Assembly: GCA_015069695.1 (NCBI GenBank)
Contig: JADCRZ010000042.1
Location: 1 to 52,949 of the forward strand
Length of the DNA stretch: 52,949 bases
From: Williamsia sp.
GTDB lineage: Bacteria > Bacteroidota > Bacteroidia > Chitinophagales > Chitinophagaceae
Direction of reading: 5' to 3'
Shown here: positions 18,521 through 26,764 of the stretch, piece after piece
How the letters are laid out: every line of letters starts with the position of its first letter
How positions within the stretch are numbered: the first letter of the stretch is position 1
Made by a program: the position numbers and the translations under genes
The notes under the pieces: generated by a model
The model's database searches: none
The model's input: the letters and a program-made list of their open reading frames with translations, nothing else
What the model was told of the DNA's origin: nothing

Positions 18521-18548
18521 TCGAGACGCTTCCATACGGGCGTCTCGA
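18521..18548 (+). terminator. probable terminator of the arabinose operon
   Basis: TCGAGACGC at 18521-18529 pairs perfectly with GCGTCTCGA at 18540-18548, followed by TTTCTTCC. The T tract is interrupted, so strength is uncertain, but it lies 34 bases after the symporter stop and before the next gene. Confidence 0.65.
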
Positions 18549-18570
18549 TTTCTTCCTAAATACCTGCATT

Positions 18571-19767
18571 ATGATTCCATCAGTTCGCCGCGAATACAAC
18601 AGCCAGTTCACCGAGGAAAAATACCAGGCTTACCTGCGTGACCTGAACGGCCCTCACCCGGGCGCCATTGAGTTCCGGGTTGCGGAAACACCGGTTTTTG
18701 TGCCGAAAGATTTTACCCGCAAAATCATTGACACCTGCGAGCGCATCGTAGACGTGATTGTTGATCCGAAGTTCAAAGAGATGACAGACCGGGCTATTCC
18801 GGCTGATGTATATGTACCGAACGAAAATGGTCATTCCCATTTTATAGCCTTTGATTTTGGGGTGTGTGAAAATGAGCGGGGAGAATTGGAACCCCAGCTC
18901 ATCGAGATGCAGGGCTTCCCCACCCTGTTTGCTTTTCAGGTTTACCAGCCGGAAGTTATACGGAGGCATTTCCCCATACCTGAAAATTTTGATGCTTACT
19001 TGGGCGGCTTTAACAAGGAAACTTACCTGGAACTGCTCAGGAAGATCGTCCTGGGCAACCATGCCCCCGAGAACGTGATCTTGCTTGAAATTTTGCCGCA
19101 CCAGCAAAAAACCCGCATAGATTTTTACTGCACCCAGGATTACCTGCACATCAAACCGGTTTGTATCACGGAATTGATTCAGGAGGGCAGAAAACTGTAC
19201 TACGACAATGAGGGCAAAAAAACTGAAGTTAAACGCATTTACAACCGTGTCATCTTTGATGACCTGCAGCAACAATCCGAGGAAATACAGCAAAAAGGAA
19301 AGGTGCTGCTGGAAGACCTTGCTGTGGAATGGGCTCCCCATCCCAATTGGTTTTACCGCATCAGCAAGTACACCTTGCCCTTTGTAAAACATCCGAATGT
19401 ACCGGAAACCTTTTTCTTAAACGAACTTAAGCAGCCTCCCGCCGACCTAGAGAATTATGTGCTCAAGCCCTTGTTTTCCTTTGCCGGCCAGGGTGTCATC
19501 ATCGACCTGGTGGCAGCTGACCTGGAAAAGGTAAAAGATCCCGAGAACTGGATCCTGCAACGCAAGGTGAAATACGCCGACGTAATTCCGACACCTGATA
19601 TACCTGCCAAAGCAGAATTCCGCATTTTTTATTTCTGGGAAGATGGCGCTCCGCGTCCCGTGCCTACCAACAACCTTGCCCGCCTGAGCAAAGGCAAAAT
19701 GATTGGCGTGCGGTATAACAAAGACAAGGAATGGGTAGGCGGAACCGTGTGTTTTTTTGAGAAATAA
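18571..19767 (+). CDS. conserved protein, ATP-grasp-like C-terminal half
   Basis: A 398-residue soluble protein with no signal peptide, and I do not recognise a named family. The C-terminal third has an ATP-grasp-like order. NYVLKPLFSFAGQGVIIDL (about residues 294-312) has the expected lysine and glycine-rich loop. ENWILQRKVKYADVIPT resembles the hinge strand, and KAEFRIFYFWEDG resembles the metal-binding strand, ahead of TNNLARLSKG. The N-terminal half has HFIAFDFGVCENERGELEPQLIEMQGFPTLFAFQ. This suggests an ATP-dependent carboxylate-amine ligase, but no substrate can be named. It lies between two terminators, so it is transcribed alone. Confidence 0.6.
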   Translation: MIPSVRREYNSQFTEEKYQAYLRDLNGPHPGAIEFRVAETPVFVPKDFTRKIIDTCERIVDVIVDPKFKEMTDRAIPADVYVPNENGHSHFIAFDFGVCENERGELEPQLIEMQGFPTLFAFQVYQPEVIRRHFPIPENFDAYLGGFNKETYLELLRKIVLGNHAPENVILLEILPHQQKTRIDFYCTQDYLHIKPVCITELIQEGRKLYYDNEGKKTEVKRIYNRVIFDDLQQQSEEIQQKGKVLLEDLAVEWAPHPNWFYRISKYTLPFVKHPNVPETFFLNELKQPPADLENYVLKPLFSFAGQGVIIDLVAADLEKVKDPENWILQRKVKYADVIPTPDIPAKAEFRIFYFWEDGAPRPVPTNNLARLSKGKMIGVRYNKDKEWVGGTVCFFEK

Positions 19768-19823
19768 GCCGGTTTACATCCTGCTCTCTTTACCTATCAT
19801 TTCGCCGCTTGCGCAAAGAATAT

Positions 19824-19850
19824 AGCCGGGACTACCATCCCGGCTTTTTT
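19824..19850 (+). terminator. rho-independent terminator
   Basis: AGCCGGGA, a six-base loop and TCCCGGCT form a perfect stem followed by a run of T. It ends the ATP-grasp-like gene. Confidence 0.92.
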
Positions 19851-19872
19851 ACTGATACACCGGTTTTAAAGC

Positions 19873-19880
19873 TAATTTTG
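19873..19880 (+). promoter_or_regulatory. -7 box TAATTTTG immediately ahead of the GNAT gene
   Basis: An exact TAnnTTTG match ending four bases before the ATG at 19885. It predicts a transcript with almost no 5' untranslated region. No clear -33 box was found. Confidence 0.5.
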
Positions 19881-19884
19881 GCAC

Positions 19885-20376
19885 ATGGATGAAATCAGCA
19901 TCAGAACCATTCAACCTACCGACAACGCAGCGCTTGCAAGCCTGGTTCGCACAACGCTTACTGAGTTTGGCCTGAACAAACCCGGCACGGTATACTACGA
20001 TGGATCAACTGATCACCTGTTTGAGTTGTTCCAAAAAGAAAAATCTGTTTATTATGTTGCAGAGCAAGAGGGCTCCATTATTGGCGGAGCGGGTATTTAT
20101 CCGTCCGACGGCTTGCCTGAAGGCATGTGTGAGCTGGTGAAGATGTATTTAAAACCGGCTGCCAGGGGCAAGGGATTGGGAAGAACGCTGATCCAGCGAT
20201 GTCTTGATTTTGCCGCCGCGGTGGGATATACACAGGTATACCTGGAAACCATGCCTGAACTGGAGCAGGCTGCAAGCGTTTACAAAAAGTTTGGCTTTGT
20301 GCATCTTGATCAGCAACTTGGCAACACCGGCCATTTCGGATGCAAGGTGTGGATGCTAAAAAAGCTGCACCCATAG
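19885..20376 (+). CDS. GNAT family N-acetyltransferase
   Basis: A 163-residue acetyl-CoA-dependent acetyltransferase. It contains the GNAT core: YYVAEQEGSIIGGAGIYP (beta strands), CELVKMYLKPAARGKGLGRTLIQRCL (residues about 88-113, with the Q/RxxGxG/A-type acetyl-CoA loop seen as RGKGLG) and VYLETMPELEQAASVYKKFGF. The acceptor substrate cannot be predicted. The next gene is convergent, with a terminator between them overlapping the stop. Confidence 0.9.
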   Translation: MDEISIRTIQPTDNAALASLVRTTLTEFGLNKPGTVYYDGSTDHLFELFQKEKSVYYVAEQEGSIIGGAGIYPSDGLPEGMCELVKMYLKPAARGKGLGRTLIQRCLDFAAAVGYTQVYLETMPELEQAASVYKKFGFVHLDQQLGNTGHFGCKVWMLKKLHP

Positions 20377-20390
20377 GAGTGCAGCTTTTC
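20359..20390 (+). terminator. terminator overlapping the GNAT stop codon
   Basis: AAGCTGCAC at 20362-20370 pairs with GTGCAGCTT at 20379-20387, followed by TTC and TTTT. A-rich bases precede the left arm, so it could also serve the convergent minus-strand gene. Confidence 0.8.
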
Positions 20391-20410
20391 TTTTATTAAA
20401 AATTAATTTT

Positions 20411-20956
20411 TTACATACCGCTCTTTACACTGGCAACCTGTTCTTTGCTCAGGTAAATCTGGAACCCAATGCGCAGGTTAAAGCCACCGCTGCCTGGCAG
20501 GTGTGCGTAATTGGAATGGCTATAGCCAGCTAATCCTTCAACAGCCACGTTCCTGTTGATAAACGCCGCCAAACCAGCACCCAAGAAATAGTTGCTACCG
20601 TTGTATGTATCGGAGCCTGTGGTGTTTTTACTTCTGTTGGAAGTAAAATTCACGTTTGCATGTGCAAAAGGCCGGATGTTTAAGGTACCAAGATAATACC
20701 TGGCGAAAGGTCCTATTCCAAAAACAGTTGTTTTGTTGCTTCCCACTTTTGAATACTCCAGATCAACATTGGCACCTGCAGCAAGATTGTTGATGATAAA
20801 ATATCCTACGGAAGGTGTAAGTGCAAGTCTGAAATCGTTCTTGGCTGTGTTTAAATTAAAGTTTCCGCCTGCCAAATAGTTACCGGCTTCAGTTTGTGCC
20901 GACGCTGCAAATCCGATTACCACGCATGCCAAGAGGCCTAATAGATGTTTTTTCAT
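20411..20956 (-). CDS. small outer-membrane beta-barrel protein
   Basis: About 181 residues with a signal peptide (MKKHLLGLLACVVIGFAASAQ). The rest alternates polar and hydrophobic residues as in an eight-stranded barrel: LAGGNFNLNT, FRLALTPSVGYFIINNLAAGANVDLEYSK, FGIGPFARYYLGTLNIRPFAHANVNF, and a C-terminal LRIGFQIYL. This fits the OmpX/OmpW-like or DUF6588-like barrels frequent in Bacteroidota. The role is unknown. The start MKKHLL at 20956 is chosen because it begins the signal peptide. Confidence 0.8.
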   Translation of the reverse strand: MKKHLLGLLACVVIGFAASAQTEAGNYLAGGNFNLNTAKNDFRLALTPSVGYFIINNLAAGANVDLEYSKVGSNKTTVFGIGPFARYYLGTLNIRPFAHANVNFTSNRSKNTTGSDTYNGSNYFLGAGLAAFINRNVAVEGLAGYSHSNYAHLPGSGGFNLRIGFQIYLSKEQVASVKSGM

Positions 20957-21097
20957 TTTTGAATTTTTGGTTAATGAACAATTGATTGTATTAATTAGTA
21001 TTCTATACTGTACAATGTTCATGCCTTACTAAACCGTGCCGGTCTATATCAAATACTGCAAAAGAATTGTTAACGCAAAGAGCGAGAGCCTTATGGT

Positions 21098-21718
21098 TTA
21101 TCCGAGTGGCTTTACTGCATGGATAGGACTGAACAGATACAGCTTACCAGTTTTTACTTCCACACATTGAAAGCGTTTGCGGAGCTTTTTTCCTTTCTTA
21201 AAAACCCGGCCTTCTTCCATCTCAAATAAACTACCTTCTTCTAATTGCTCAACAAACTGCAACGCATCATTATGCTGGTCGTAATTCTTTAACACACGCA
21301 TCAGCACATCATCGGCACAGCTGCTTGCCGGAAGATTATGCAAAGAGCGTTCCAGCGCTTCCACAATATCAGCGGGAAAAATTTCAGCCCCCATGAACTC
21401 CAGCAACAAGTGCCGGTAAATGCCTTTCCATTCCTTTCCATGTGCATCAACCCGGTTTCCATACCGGTCGAACGTAACCAGGTGTGCCAGCTCATGGATC
21501 AGCGTGATTAGAAAAGCATAGGGATTTAAATTGCCGTTTACACTGATGCGGTGATTTTTTAATCCTGTTGTATGGCGGTAATCACCCAGGATTGTTTTTC
21601 TCTTTTTTGTGATGGTAAGATGAACCTTGTAATGCCGGATGTAGTGCAGTATGAGTGGAACGGAAGAAGAGGGAATATAATCTTCCAATACAGACAGAGG
21701 AACTTCTTTCTTAGGCAT
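21098..21718 (-). CDS. SprT-like zinc metallopeptidase-domain protein
   Basis: A 206-residue protein with a SprT-like domain. The zinc motif is LITLIHELAHLVTFDRYG (HELAH, about residues 90-94), followed by DAHGKEWKGIYRHLL, the third-ligand region. KRKTILGDYRHTTGLKNHRISVN is the preceding family strand. SprT-like proteins resemble the protease core of eukaryotic Spartan; bacterial function is poorly known. The C-terminal region is basic and lacks the four-cysteine zinc ribbon found in some members. It overlaps the upstream gene by 8 bases, so it is the last gene of the bactofilin operon. Confidence 0.85.
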   Translation of the reverse strand: MPKKEVPLSVLEDYIPSSSVPLILHYIRHYKVHLTITKKRKTILGDYRHTTGLKNHRISVNGNLNPYAFLITLIHELAHLVTFDRYGNRVDAHGKEWKGIYRHLLLEFMGAEIFPADIVEALERSLHNLPASSCADDVLMRVLKNYDQHNDALQFVEQLEEGSLFEMEEGRVFKKGKKLRKRFQCVEVKTGKLYLFSPIHAVKPLG

Positions 21719-22118
21719 TTTTGCGCTGTCTGATCTGCCTGCTCAGGTTCATCAGAATAGCTACTTCAGAAAACATGTATAAAAAATAAAGAGCAGCAAT
21801 AAATAAAAAACCTGCTTTGTTGAGTGTGTTGCCTGCTGCGTAGATATATACAAATGCGATAGCTATCAATACAAAAAACTTTACGCCCAATGCACTGTAT
21901 ACGTTGCGCAGAAATGAATGCGTATTAGGGGCAGACAATGCCCTTCTGAACAGGAAAAAAGAAGCCACGGTTACAAGAAACAAAATGCAATTACCTGCCA
22001 GTACGAGGCCCTGATTGATCTCCCATTTTCTCAACCCATTCACGGCCAGCAACAAAAAGAGGGATACCAGTATAAATTCAACAAGGAGTGGAAAAAAGGC
22101 CCTGAACGGTGATGTCAT
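21711..22118 (-). CDS. AtpI-like small membrane protein
   Basis: A 135-residue protein with four predicted transmembrane segments. I do not recognise it as a formally named family. Proteins of this size and topology commonly sit between atpZ and atpB in Bacteroidota ATP synthase operons and may be the AtpI counterpart. It overlaps atpZ by four bases and the SprT-like gene by eight, so it is translationally coupled. No atpB follows here, which is unusual for the arrangement. Confidence 0.65.
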   Translation of the reverse strand: MTSPFRAFFPLLVEFILVSLFLLLAVNGLRKWEINQGLVLAGNCILFLVTVASFFLFRRALSAPNTHSFLRNVYSALGVKFFVLIAIAFVYIYAAGNTLNKAGFLFIAALYFLYMFSEVAILMNLSRQIRQRKNA

Positions 22119-22330
22119 TTCTTTTTATTTGTTTCCGTGATCAGCTTGTACATGAGCGAAACAAGAATGACCAAAGGTAAAACCCATACCAATACCGGAA
22201 AAGAAAGTTTCAACCACGTGTCGAGCTTGATGCCCAGAAATACAGCCAGGCCAAGCGCCAGAAACAGCTGCATGGCCAGTCCTGCATATTTCAATAAATC
22301 CCGGTTGTTATTTTTGTTACTCGAATACAT
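22115..22330 (-). CDS. atpZ: AtpZ/AtpI family protein
   Basis: A 71-residue membrane protein with two hydrophobic helices. YAGLAMQLFLALGLAVFLGIKLD matches the AtpZ/AtpI pattern, including the G-x-x-x-D motif ending the first helix. These proteins assist ATP synthase assembly or Mg2+/Ca2+ handling. Its start overlaps the end of the bactofilin gene by 14 bases and its stop overlaps the next gene by 4. The ATP synthase genes are not adjacent, so its role depends on a synthase encoded elsewhere. Confidence 0.85.
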   Translation of the reverse strand: MYSSNKNNNRDLLKYAGLAMQLFLALGLAVFLGIKLDTWLKLSFPVLVWVLPLVILVSLMYKLITETNKKK

Positions 22331-22760
22331 GCCTCGTTTCCACCAGGTTTAGCTCCTGCACACTGCTGTGTTGTTCCATGTGGCACGAGCCGTTGAAATT
22401 GGCCGAAGGCTCTACCTGCAGTTTACCTGCGTAGATATTTCCGTTTACAATGCAGTTGCCTTTGAGTTGCAGCAGATCGGTAACCCGGATGGTACCGGTA
22501 ACCTTGCCGCTGATGTCTGCCTGCTGCCCTGTGATGTCACCTTCTATAAAACCGCTTGGCCCTACTATTACTTTTGCTGAGCTGGTGATGTTGCCGGTAA
22601 GCGTACCGTCTATCTTCAGATCTGAGTTGCTGCTGATGTCTCCTTTTATGGTGGTGCCACTCATGATCAGGCTGGTAGAAGAGCTGCTGCTTCCGTTGGA
22701 GTCATAAGATGGCATAGGCATAGGTATATCTGTTTTTTGTTTTCCGTTGAACATATTCAT
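22317..22760 (-). CDS. bactofilin (polymer-forming cytoskeletal protein)
   Basis: A 147-residue bactofilin. A flexible Ser-rich N-terminus (residues 1-30) is followed by a beta-helical core with the repeating pattern TTIKGDISSNSDLKIDGTLTGNI, FIEGDITGQQADISGKVTGTI and NGNIYAGKLQVEP. Bactofilins polymerise without nucleotide into filaments that localise cell-wall enzymes. In many Bacteroidota the neighbouring gene encodes an M23 peptidase. Here the gene six bases upstream encodes only the non-catalytic part of such a protein. Confidence 0.93.
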   Translation of the reverse strand: MNMFNGKQKTDIPMPMPSYDSNGSSSSSTSLIMSGTTIKGDISSNSDLKIDGTLTGNITSSAKVIVGPSGFIEGDITGQQADISGKVTGTIRVTDLLQLKGNCIVNGNIYAGKLQVEPSANFNGSCHMEQHSSVQELNLVETRHVFE

Positions 22761-22766
22761 TGTGTT

Positions 22767-23162
22767 TTAATCGTTTATTTTTTCCGGAACCGGGATGTTT
22801 AAGGGGATGGTATCCAAATTTACCATAACTTTTCCTTGTAGCACATTTTTTATATTCTCGATGTATTTGTCTTTGTACCGCATCGATTGCTCCAACGAAT
22901 CTGTCCGTATTTTCAGCACCCGCAGCTCTTTTGCGTTGCTCGCATTGCCATAACCGGGTATATACATTTTCAGGGGTGTAAAAACAACCAGGGCTACAGT
23001 GAGTCCGGTCAGCAGCACAAAAAGGGTGCACAGCGCAGCATACACCCGCAACCGCGTCAGCTTGAATGTTACAACCTCTTCATACGTATCATCATTCATC
23101 ACCAGCAGCCGGTAACGGCTACGCAGCTGCTTAAGTGTGGGATGTGCTTCCGGTATAGACAT
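22767..23162 (-). CDS. membrane-anchored M23-peptidase-like N-terminal domain without peptidase
   Basis: A 131-residue protein with a cytoplasmic N-terminus (RSRYRLLVMNDDTYEEV), one transmembrane helix (about residues 37-58) and a short periplasmic segment, FTPLKMYIPGYGNASNAKELRVLKIRTDSLE. From memory this matches the N-terminal part of the bactofilin-associated M23 peptidases of Bacteroidota, in which a LytM domain follows. Here the reading frame stops after NIPVPEKIND, with no peptidase domain and no HxH zinc motif anywhere. It is the first gene of the bactofilin operon and may tether the filament to the membrane. Confidence 0.65.
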   Translation of the reverse strand: MSIPEAHPTLKQLRSRYRLLVMNDDTYEEVVTFKLTRLRVYAALCTLFVLLTGLTVALVVFTPLKMYIPGYGNASNAKELRVLKIRTDSLEQSMRYKDKYIENIKNVLQGKVMVNLDTIPLNIPVPEKIND

Positions 23163-23277
23163 GGTCAGCTTCTTATTCCATTAAAGTTAATAACTTCACC
23201 CCGTATAAAGATACCAGGCAAATATTAAGCTAACTTTAAAATAATTCTGTCCGGAATTCAGTTATAAAGGGTTTAGC

Positions 23278-26200
23278 TTGCAAACTGACAAAACGGGAAA
23301 ATTGAACAAAAGAGTTATCATATCTATTTTGTCTGTACTGATCGCCTGTTCCGCATTCAGTCAGATACCCTCGCCCTCACTTAGCTTTGATTTAAAGAAG
23401 CCGCCCAAATTCGAAAACAAGACCCTGGGTTCGGAGAAAACTGCTACCAAGAAGTTTACCAAGCCCCGCCATTTTATCCAGAACACAGTTACGCATTACA
23501 ACTATTTTTTCAACGCCAACAACAAGCTCAACGAAGTACTTGAAAGGGCCAAGATCGCCCACAAGGAAGATTATACCCAACTGCTGCCCTTTTACAACTA
23601 CAGCCTTACTGAAACGGCCCAGTACAAAACAGAGCTGGATTCCGTTATCTACAAATCAACCGCCGGCATCCTGATCCACGACCTGCGCAACGACTGGATC
23701 GACAACCTGTATCTGCTCATCGGCAAAGCTTATTACCTGCGCAATTCGCTTGACTCTGCTTATCTTACTTTTCAATACATCAACTACGCTTTTTCTCCCA
23801 AGGAAAAGGACGGATATGATAAAGTGATCGGCAGCAATGCCGACGAGGGCAGCAACATATTCTCTATCTCTACCAAGGAAAAAAGGAATATCGTAAAGGA
23901 TGCATTCTCACGTCCGCCGAGCCGCAATGAGTCTTTGCTCTGGCAGGTCAAAACTTACCTGGGCATGGATGCCATGCCGGAGGCCTCCAGCCTGATCGAA
24001 ACCCTGAAAAACGATCCCCAGTTTCCGGACCGCCTGCGCAGCGGACTGGAAGAGGCGCAGGCCTTTTATTTTTACAAGCAACTGGCCTACGACAGTGCCG
24101 CCGCTCACCTGGTGCTGGCGCTGGACAATGCAGAAAACAAACAAGAACAGGCAAGATGGGAATACCTGCTGGCCCAGCTTTACGAAAGAGCCGGCAAGGC
24201 CGATCTCGCCGAAAAATATTACGACCAGACCATCAGGCATACCATCGATCCCATCATGGAAGTATATGCCCGGCTGAACTCCATCAGGCAAAACAAATCC
24301 GGTGATAAAGCCAGCATCGACAATGCTGTTAACGAACTGATCAGGATGGCAAGAAGGGACCGCTATCTTTTTTACCGCGACATTATTTATTTCACTGCAG
24401 CTACTATTGAGCTGGAAAGAAACAACCCCGAAGTAGCAAAATCCCTGCTGCAGCGAAGCATCCAAACCAGCACCAGCAACCCGATCCAGCGAAGCAAATC
24501 ATTTCTTGCCCTCGGCGACATCTATTTCGACCAGAAAAAATACGTTCAGGCAAAGGGAGCATATGACAGTGTTATCACCCAATACATGCTGCCCGACGAT
24601 GCCAAACAGCTGGCCGTTCGAACAGCTGCGCTTGCAAAGGTGGTGGTGCAACAGGCTGTGCTGGACAGACAGGACAGCTTGCGCCGCATAGCAGCCATGC
24701 CTGATAAGGAAAGGGAAACCTTTCTGCGCAGCATGGTAAAAAGACTCCGCCGGGAAAGAGGCATGAACGAGAATGAACTTCCGATTAATCCGGGAGGCTC
24801 GTTCGACAACCAGGCAGGCCCGGCCGACATGTTCAACAACAACGCCTCAAAAAGCAGCTGGTCTTTTGAAGATGCTTCCCAGAAAGGCAAAGGCCTCAAC
24901 GATTTTAAAACCAGGTGGGGAAACCGGCCCAATGTTGACAACTGGCGCAGACAAGCAGCCGTTGCCCAGGCCGCCAATTTCAACCGCCCCCCGGATCCTG
25001 CCATGGCGGCGGGTCTGCGCCCCGATGGGATGACTGGAGGCGATATGCCGCCATCAGGAGGTGAGCTAAACTATGAAAGCCTGCTGAACAGCCTGCCGCT
25101 CACGCCGGAGAAACAAAAGATCTCCGCCGACTCTGTTGAACATGCTTTGTTTGAGCTGGGCAGGGCTTATATGAGCGGACTGGAAGATTATTACTCTGCC
25201 ATCGATGCGCTTGAAAAGCTGGTACAGGATTTTCCTGCCTCCAATTACCAGGAAGAAGCCTTGTTCAACCTGTATTATTGTTATCTCAAAGTAGGCAAGC
25301 CGGCCAACCAGCTGCAGGTTCAGAAGCTACTGGCATCAAAATATCCGGGTGGAAAATTCAGCAGCCTGCTTACAAGTGCCAATCCGGCCCTTACGCCTGA
25401 CAGCCTGCAGAAAGTAAAAGCCACCAAGCAGTACCAGGACATCTACAACCTGTTTATCGAAGGTGATTTTGACCGGGCTGTTGCCATGAAGCGCACGGCC
25501 GATAGTGTATACGGCCAGCATTTCTGGACACCGCAGCTCCTGTATATTGAAGGTGTATATTATATCCGCCAGCGCAACGACAGTACAGCTACATCCGTAC
25601 TCAACAAGATCATTCAACTGTATCCTTCTTCTCCGATGGCACCTAAAACGGCCAACCTGCTATCGGTTCTGAGCAGGCGAAAAGAGATAGAAGATTACCT
25701 GACAAAGCTCCAGATCACACGGCCCGCAGAAGATGCCGTGGTAATTGTTGATGATGAAAAGCCTGCACCCAAAAAGCAGCCGGTGGTGGTGCCCCCTCCG
25801 GTGAAAGATACGGCTGCTGTTGCGGTTGAAGAACCTATTAAAAAAGCCAATGCAGCCAGTGTAAAGAAAGAGGTAGACCAGCTAAAAACACCTGTTACCG
25901 TGAATGCGGGCAAGGCAGGAAGACCTGATTCCCTGCAGATCGTGAAAAGGGATATTCCGGATTCGCTGCTTAGAGCTTTTAGAAATGACACAGCTGCAGC
26001 AGTTGCTCAACGGACCGAGCCGGTCATTCCCAAAACTACTCCGCCGACAAAAACAGACAGCAGTGCCATTGCCAATACAGACAAACCCAAGCGGGTTGAT
26101 TCGGTACAGGTGGTTAAAAAGAAACCGATCTCCAATGGCGTTTATTCGGAAGACGCAGATGAGGCGCATTATGCGGTATTGGTGCTCAACAAAGTAGACC

Positions 26201-26523
26201 CGGTTTATGTAAATGAGGCCAGGAATGCATTCAACCGTTATCACCGCGAGCAGTATTATGGAAAGCCGTTTGAAGTAAGTTCGGAAACGCTCAACGATGA
26301 CAATAAACTGGTGATCATCAAAGGATTTGGCAATGCAGCAGAGGCGCTGGATTATATCGGAAAAGCCAGGCCCCGGGCAGCTTCCGACATTATCCCCTGG
26401 CTCACTCCCCAGAAATATTCCTTCCTGATCGTAACGGCTGCCAACCTGGAAGTGCTTCACCGTACAATAGATCTGGCAGGCTACAAAAGCTTTTTGCAAT
26501 CAGTTTACCCGGGGAAATTGTAG
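23278..26523 (+). CDS. sprE: SprE/PorW-like tetratricopeptide protein of the T9SS/gliding system
   Basis: About 1081 residues. A signal peptide (RVIISILSVLIACSAFS) is followed by the family N-terminus KPRHFIQNTVTHYNYFFNANNKLNEVLERAK and multiple TPR-like helices through residue about 850. A Pro/Lys/Thr-rich linker and a C-terminal small domain (HYAVLVLNKVDPVYVNEARNAFNRYHREQ) complete it. SprE/PorW is a lipoprotein needed for type IX secretion and gliding; here the cysteine in LIACSAFS could be a lipobox. No ATG lies in frame upstream, so the start must be TTG, at 23278 or, better placed for the signal peptide, 23302. It is divergent from the bactofilin operon. Confidence 0.85.
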   Translation: MQTDKTGKLNKRVIISILSVLIACSAFSQIPSPSLSFDLKKPPKFENKTLGSEKTATKKFTKPRHFIQNTVTHYNYFFNANNKLNEVLERAKIAHKEDYTQLLPFYNYSLTETAQYKTELDSVIYKSTAGILIHDLRNDWIDNLYLLIGKAYYLRNSLDSAYLTFQYINYAFSPKEKDGYDKVIGSNADEGSNIFSISTKEKRNIVKDAFSRPPSRNESLLWQVKTYLGMDAMPEASSLIETLKNDPQFPDRLRSGLEEAQAFYFYKQLAYDSAAAHLVLALDNAENKQEQARWEYLLAQLYERAGKADLAEKYYDQTIRHTIDPIMEVYARLNSIRQNKSGDKASIDNAVNELIRMARRDRYLFYRDIIYFTAATIELERNNPEVAKSLLQRSIQTSTSNPIQRSKSFLALGDIYFDQKKYVQAKGAYDSVITQYMLPDDAKQLAVRTAALAKVVVQQAVLDRQDSLRRIAAMPDKERETFLRSMVKRLRRERGMNENELPINPGGSFDNQAGPADMFNNNASKSSWSFEDASQKGKGLNDFKTRWGNRPNVDNWRRQAAVAQAANFNRPPDPAMAAGLRPDGMTGGDMPPSGGELNYESLLNSLPLTPEKQKISADSVEHALFELGRAYMSGLEDYYSAIDALEKLVQDFPASNYQEEALFNLYYCYLKVGKPANQLQVQKLLASKYPGGKFSSLLTSANPALTPDSLQKVKATKQYQDIYNLFIEGDFDRAVAMKRTADSVYGQHFWTPQLLYIEGVYYIRQRNDSTATSVLNKIIQLYPSSPMAPKTANLLSVLSRRKEIEDYLTKLQITRPAEDAVVIVDDEKPAPKKQPVVVPPPVKDTAAVAVEEPIKKANAASVKKEVDQLKTPVTVNAGKAGRPDSLQIVKRDIPDSLLRAFRNDTAAAVAQRTEPVIPKTTPPTKTDSSAIANTDKPKRVDSVQVVKKKPISNGVYSEDADEAHYAVLVLNKVDPVYVNEARNAFNRYHREQYYGKPFEVSSETLNDDNKLVIIKGFGNAAEALDYIGKARPRAASDIIPWLTPQKYSFLIVTAANLEVLHRTIDLAGYKSFLQSVYPGKL

Positions 26524-26727
26524 TCTGAACCAGGATTTACAGGATTTATTGTCTTGAACCAGGATTACACGGATTTAAGGGATTAGAGGATTGGTGGCTG
26601 AAGGCGGATCATCTTGAGGTTGATCGATACTCAAATCCGAAGATCGATCTTGTACCCAATCCTGTAATCCCTTAATCCGTGTAATCCTGGTTCAAGACAA
26701 AAAAATCCTGTAAATCCTGGTTCAGAC
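26523..26727. repeat. long inverted repeat between sprE and the PBP gene
   Basis: The left arm (26523 to about 26592) begins GTCTGAACCAGGATTTACAG. The right arm (about 26657-26727) is its reverse complement, with only a few mismatches over roughly 70 bases. The 64-base centre contains GATCGAT and AGATCGATC words. The arm is made of short related words (AACCAGGATTTACAGGATT, AACCAGGATTACACGGATT). The outer end recurs at 23-47 of the window. There is no coding content. It is a dispersed non-coding repeat able to form a very long hairpin. Confidence 0.85.
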
Positions 26728-26764
26728 AATGGCACGGTAATCGCTCGTAAATTTCATTTAATGT

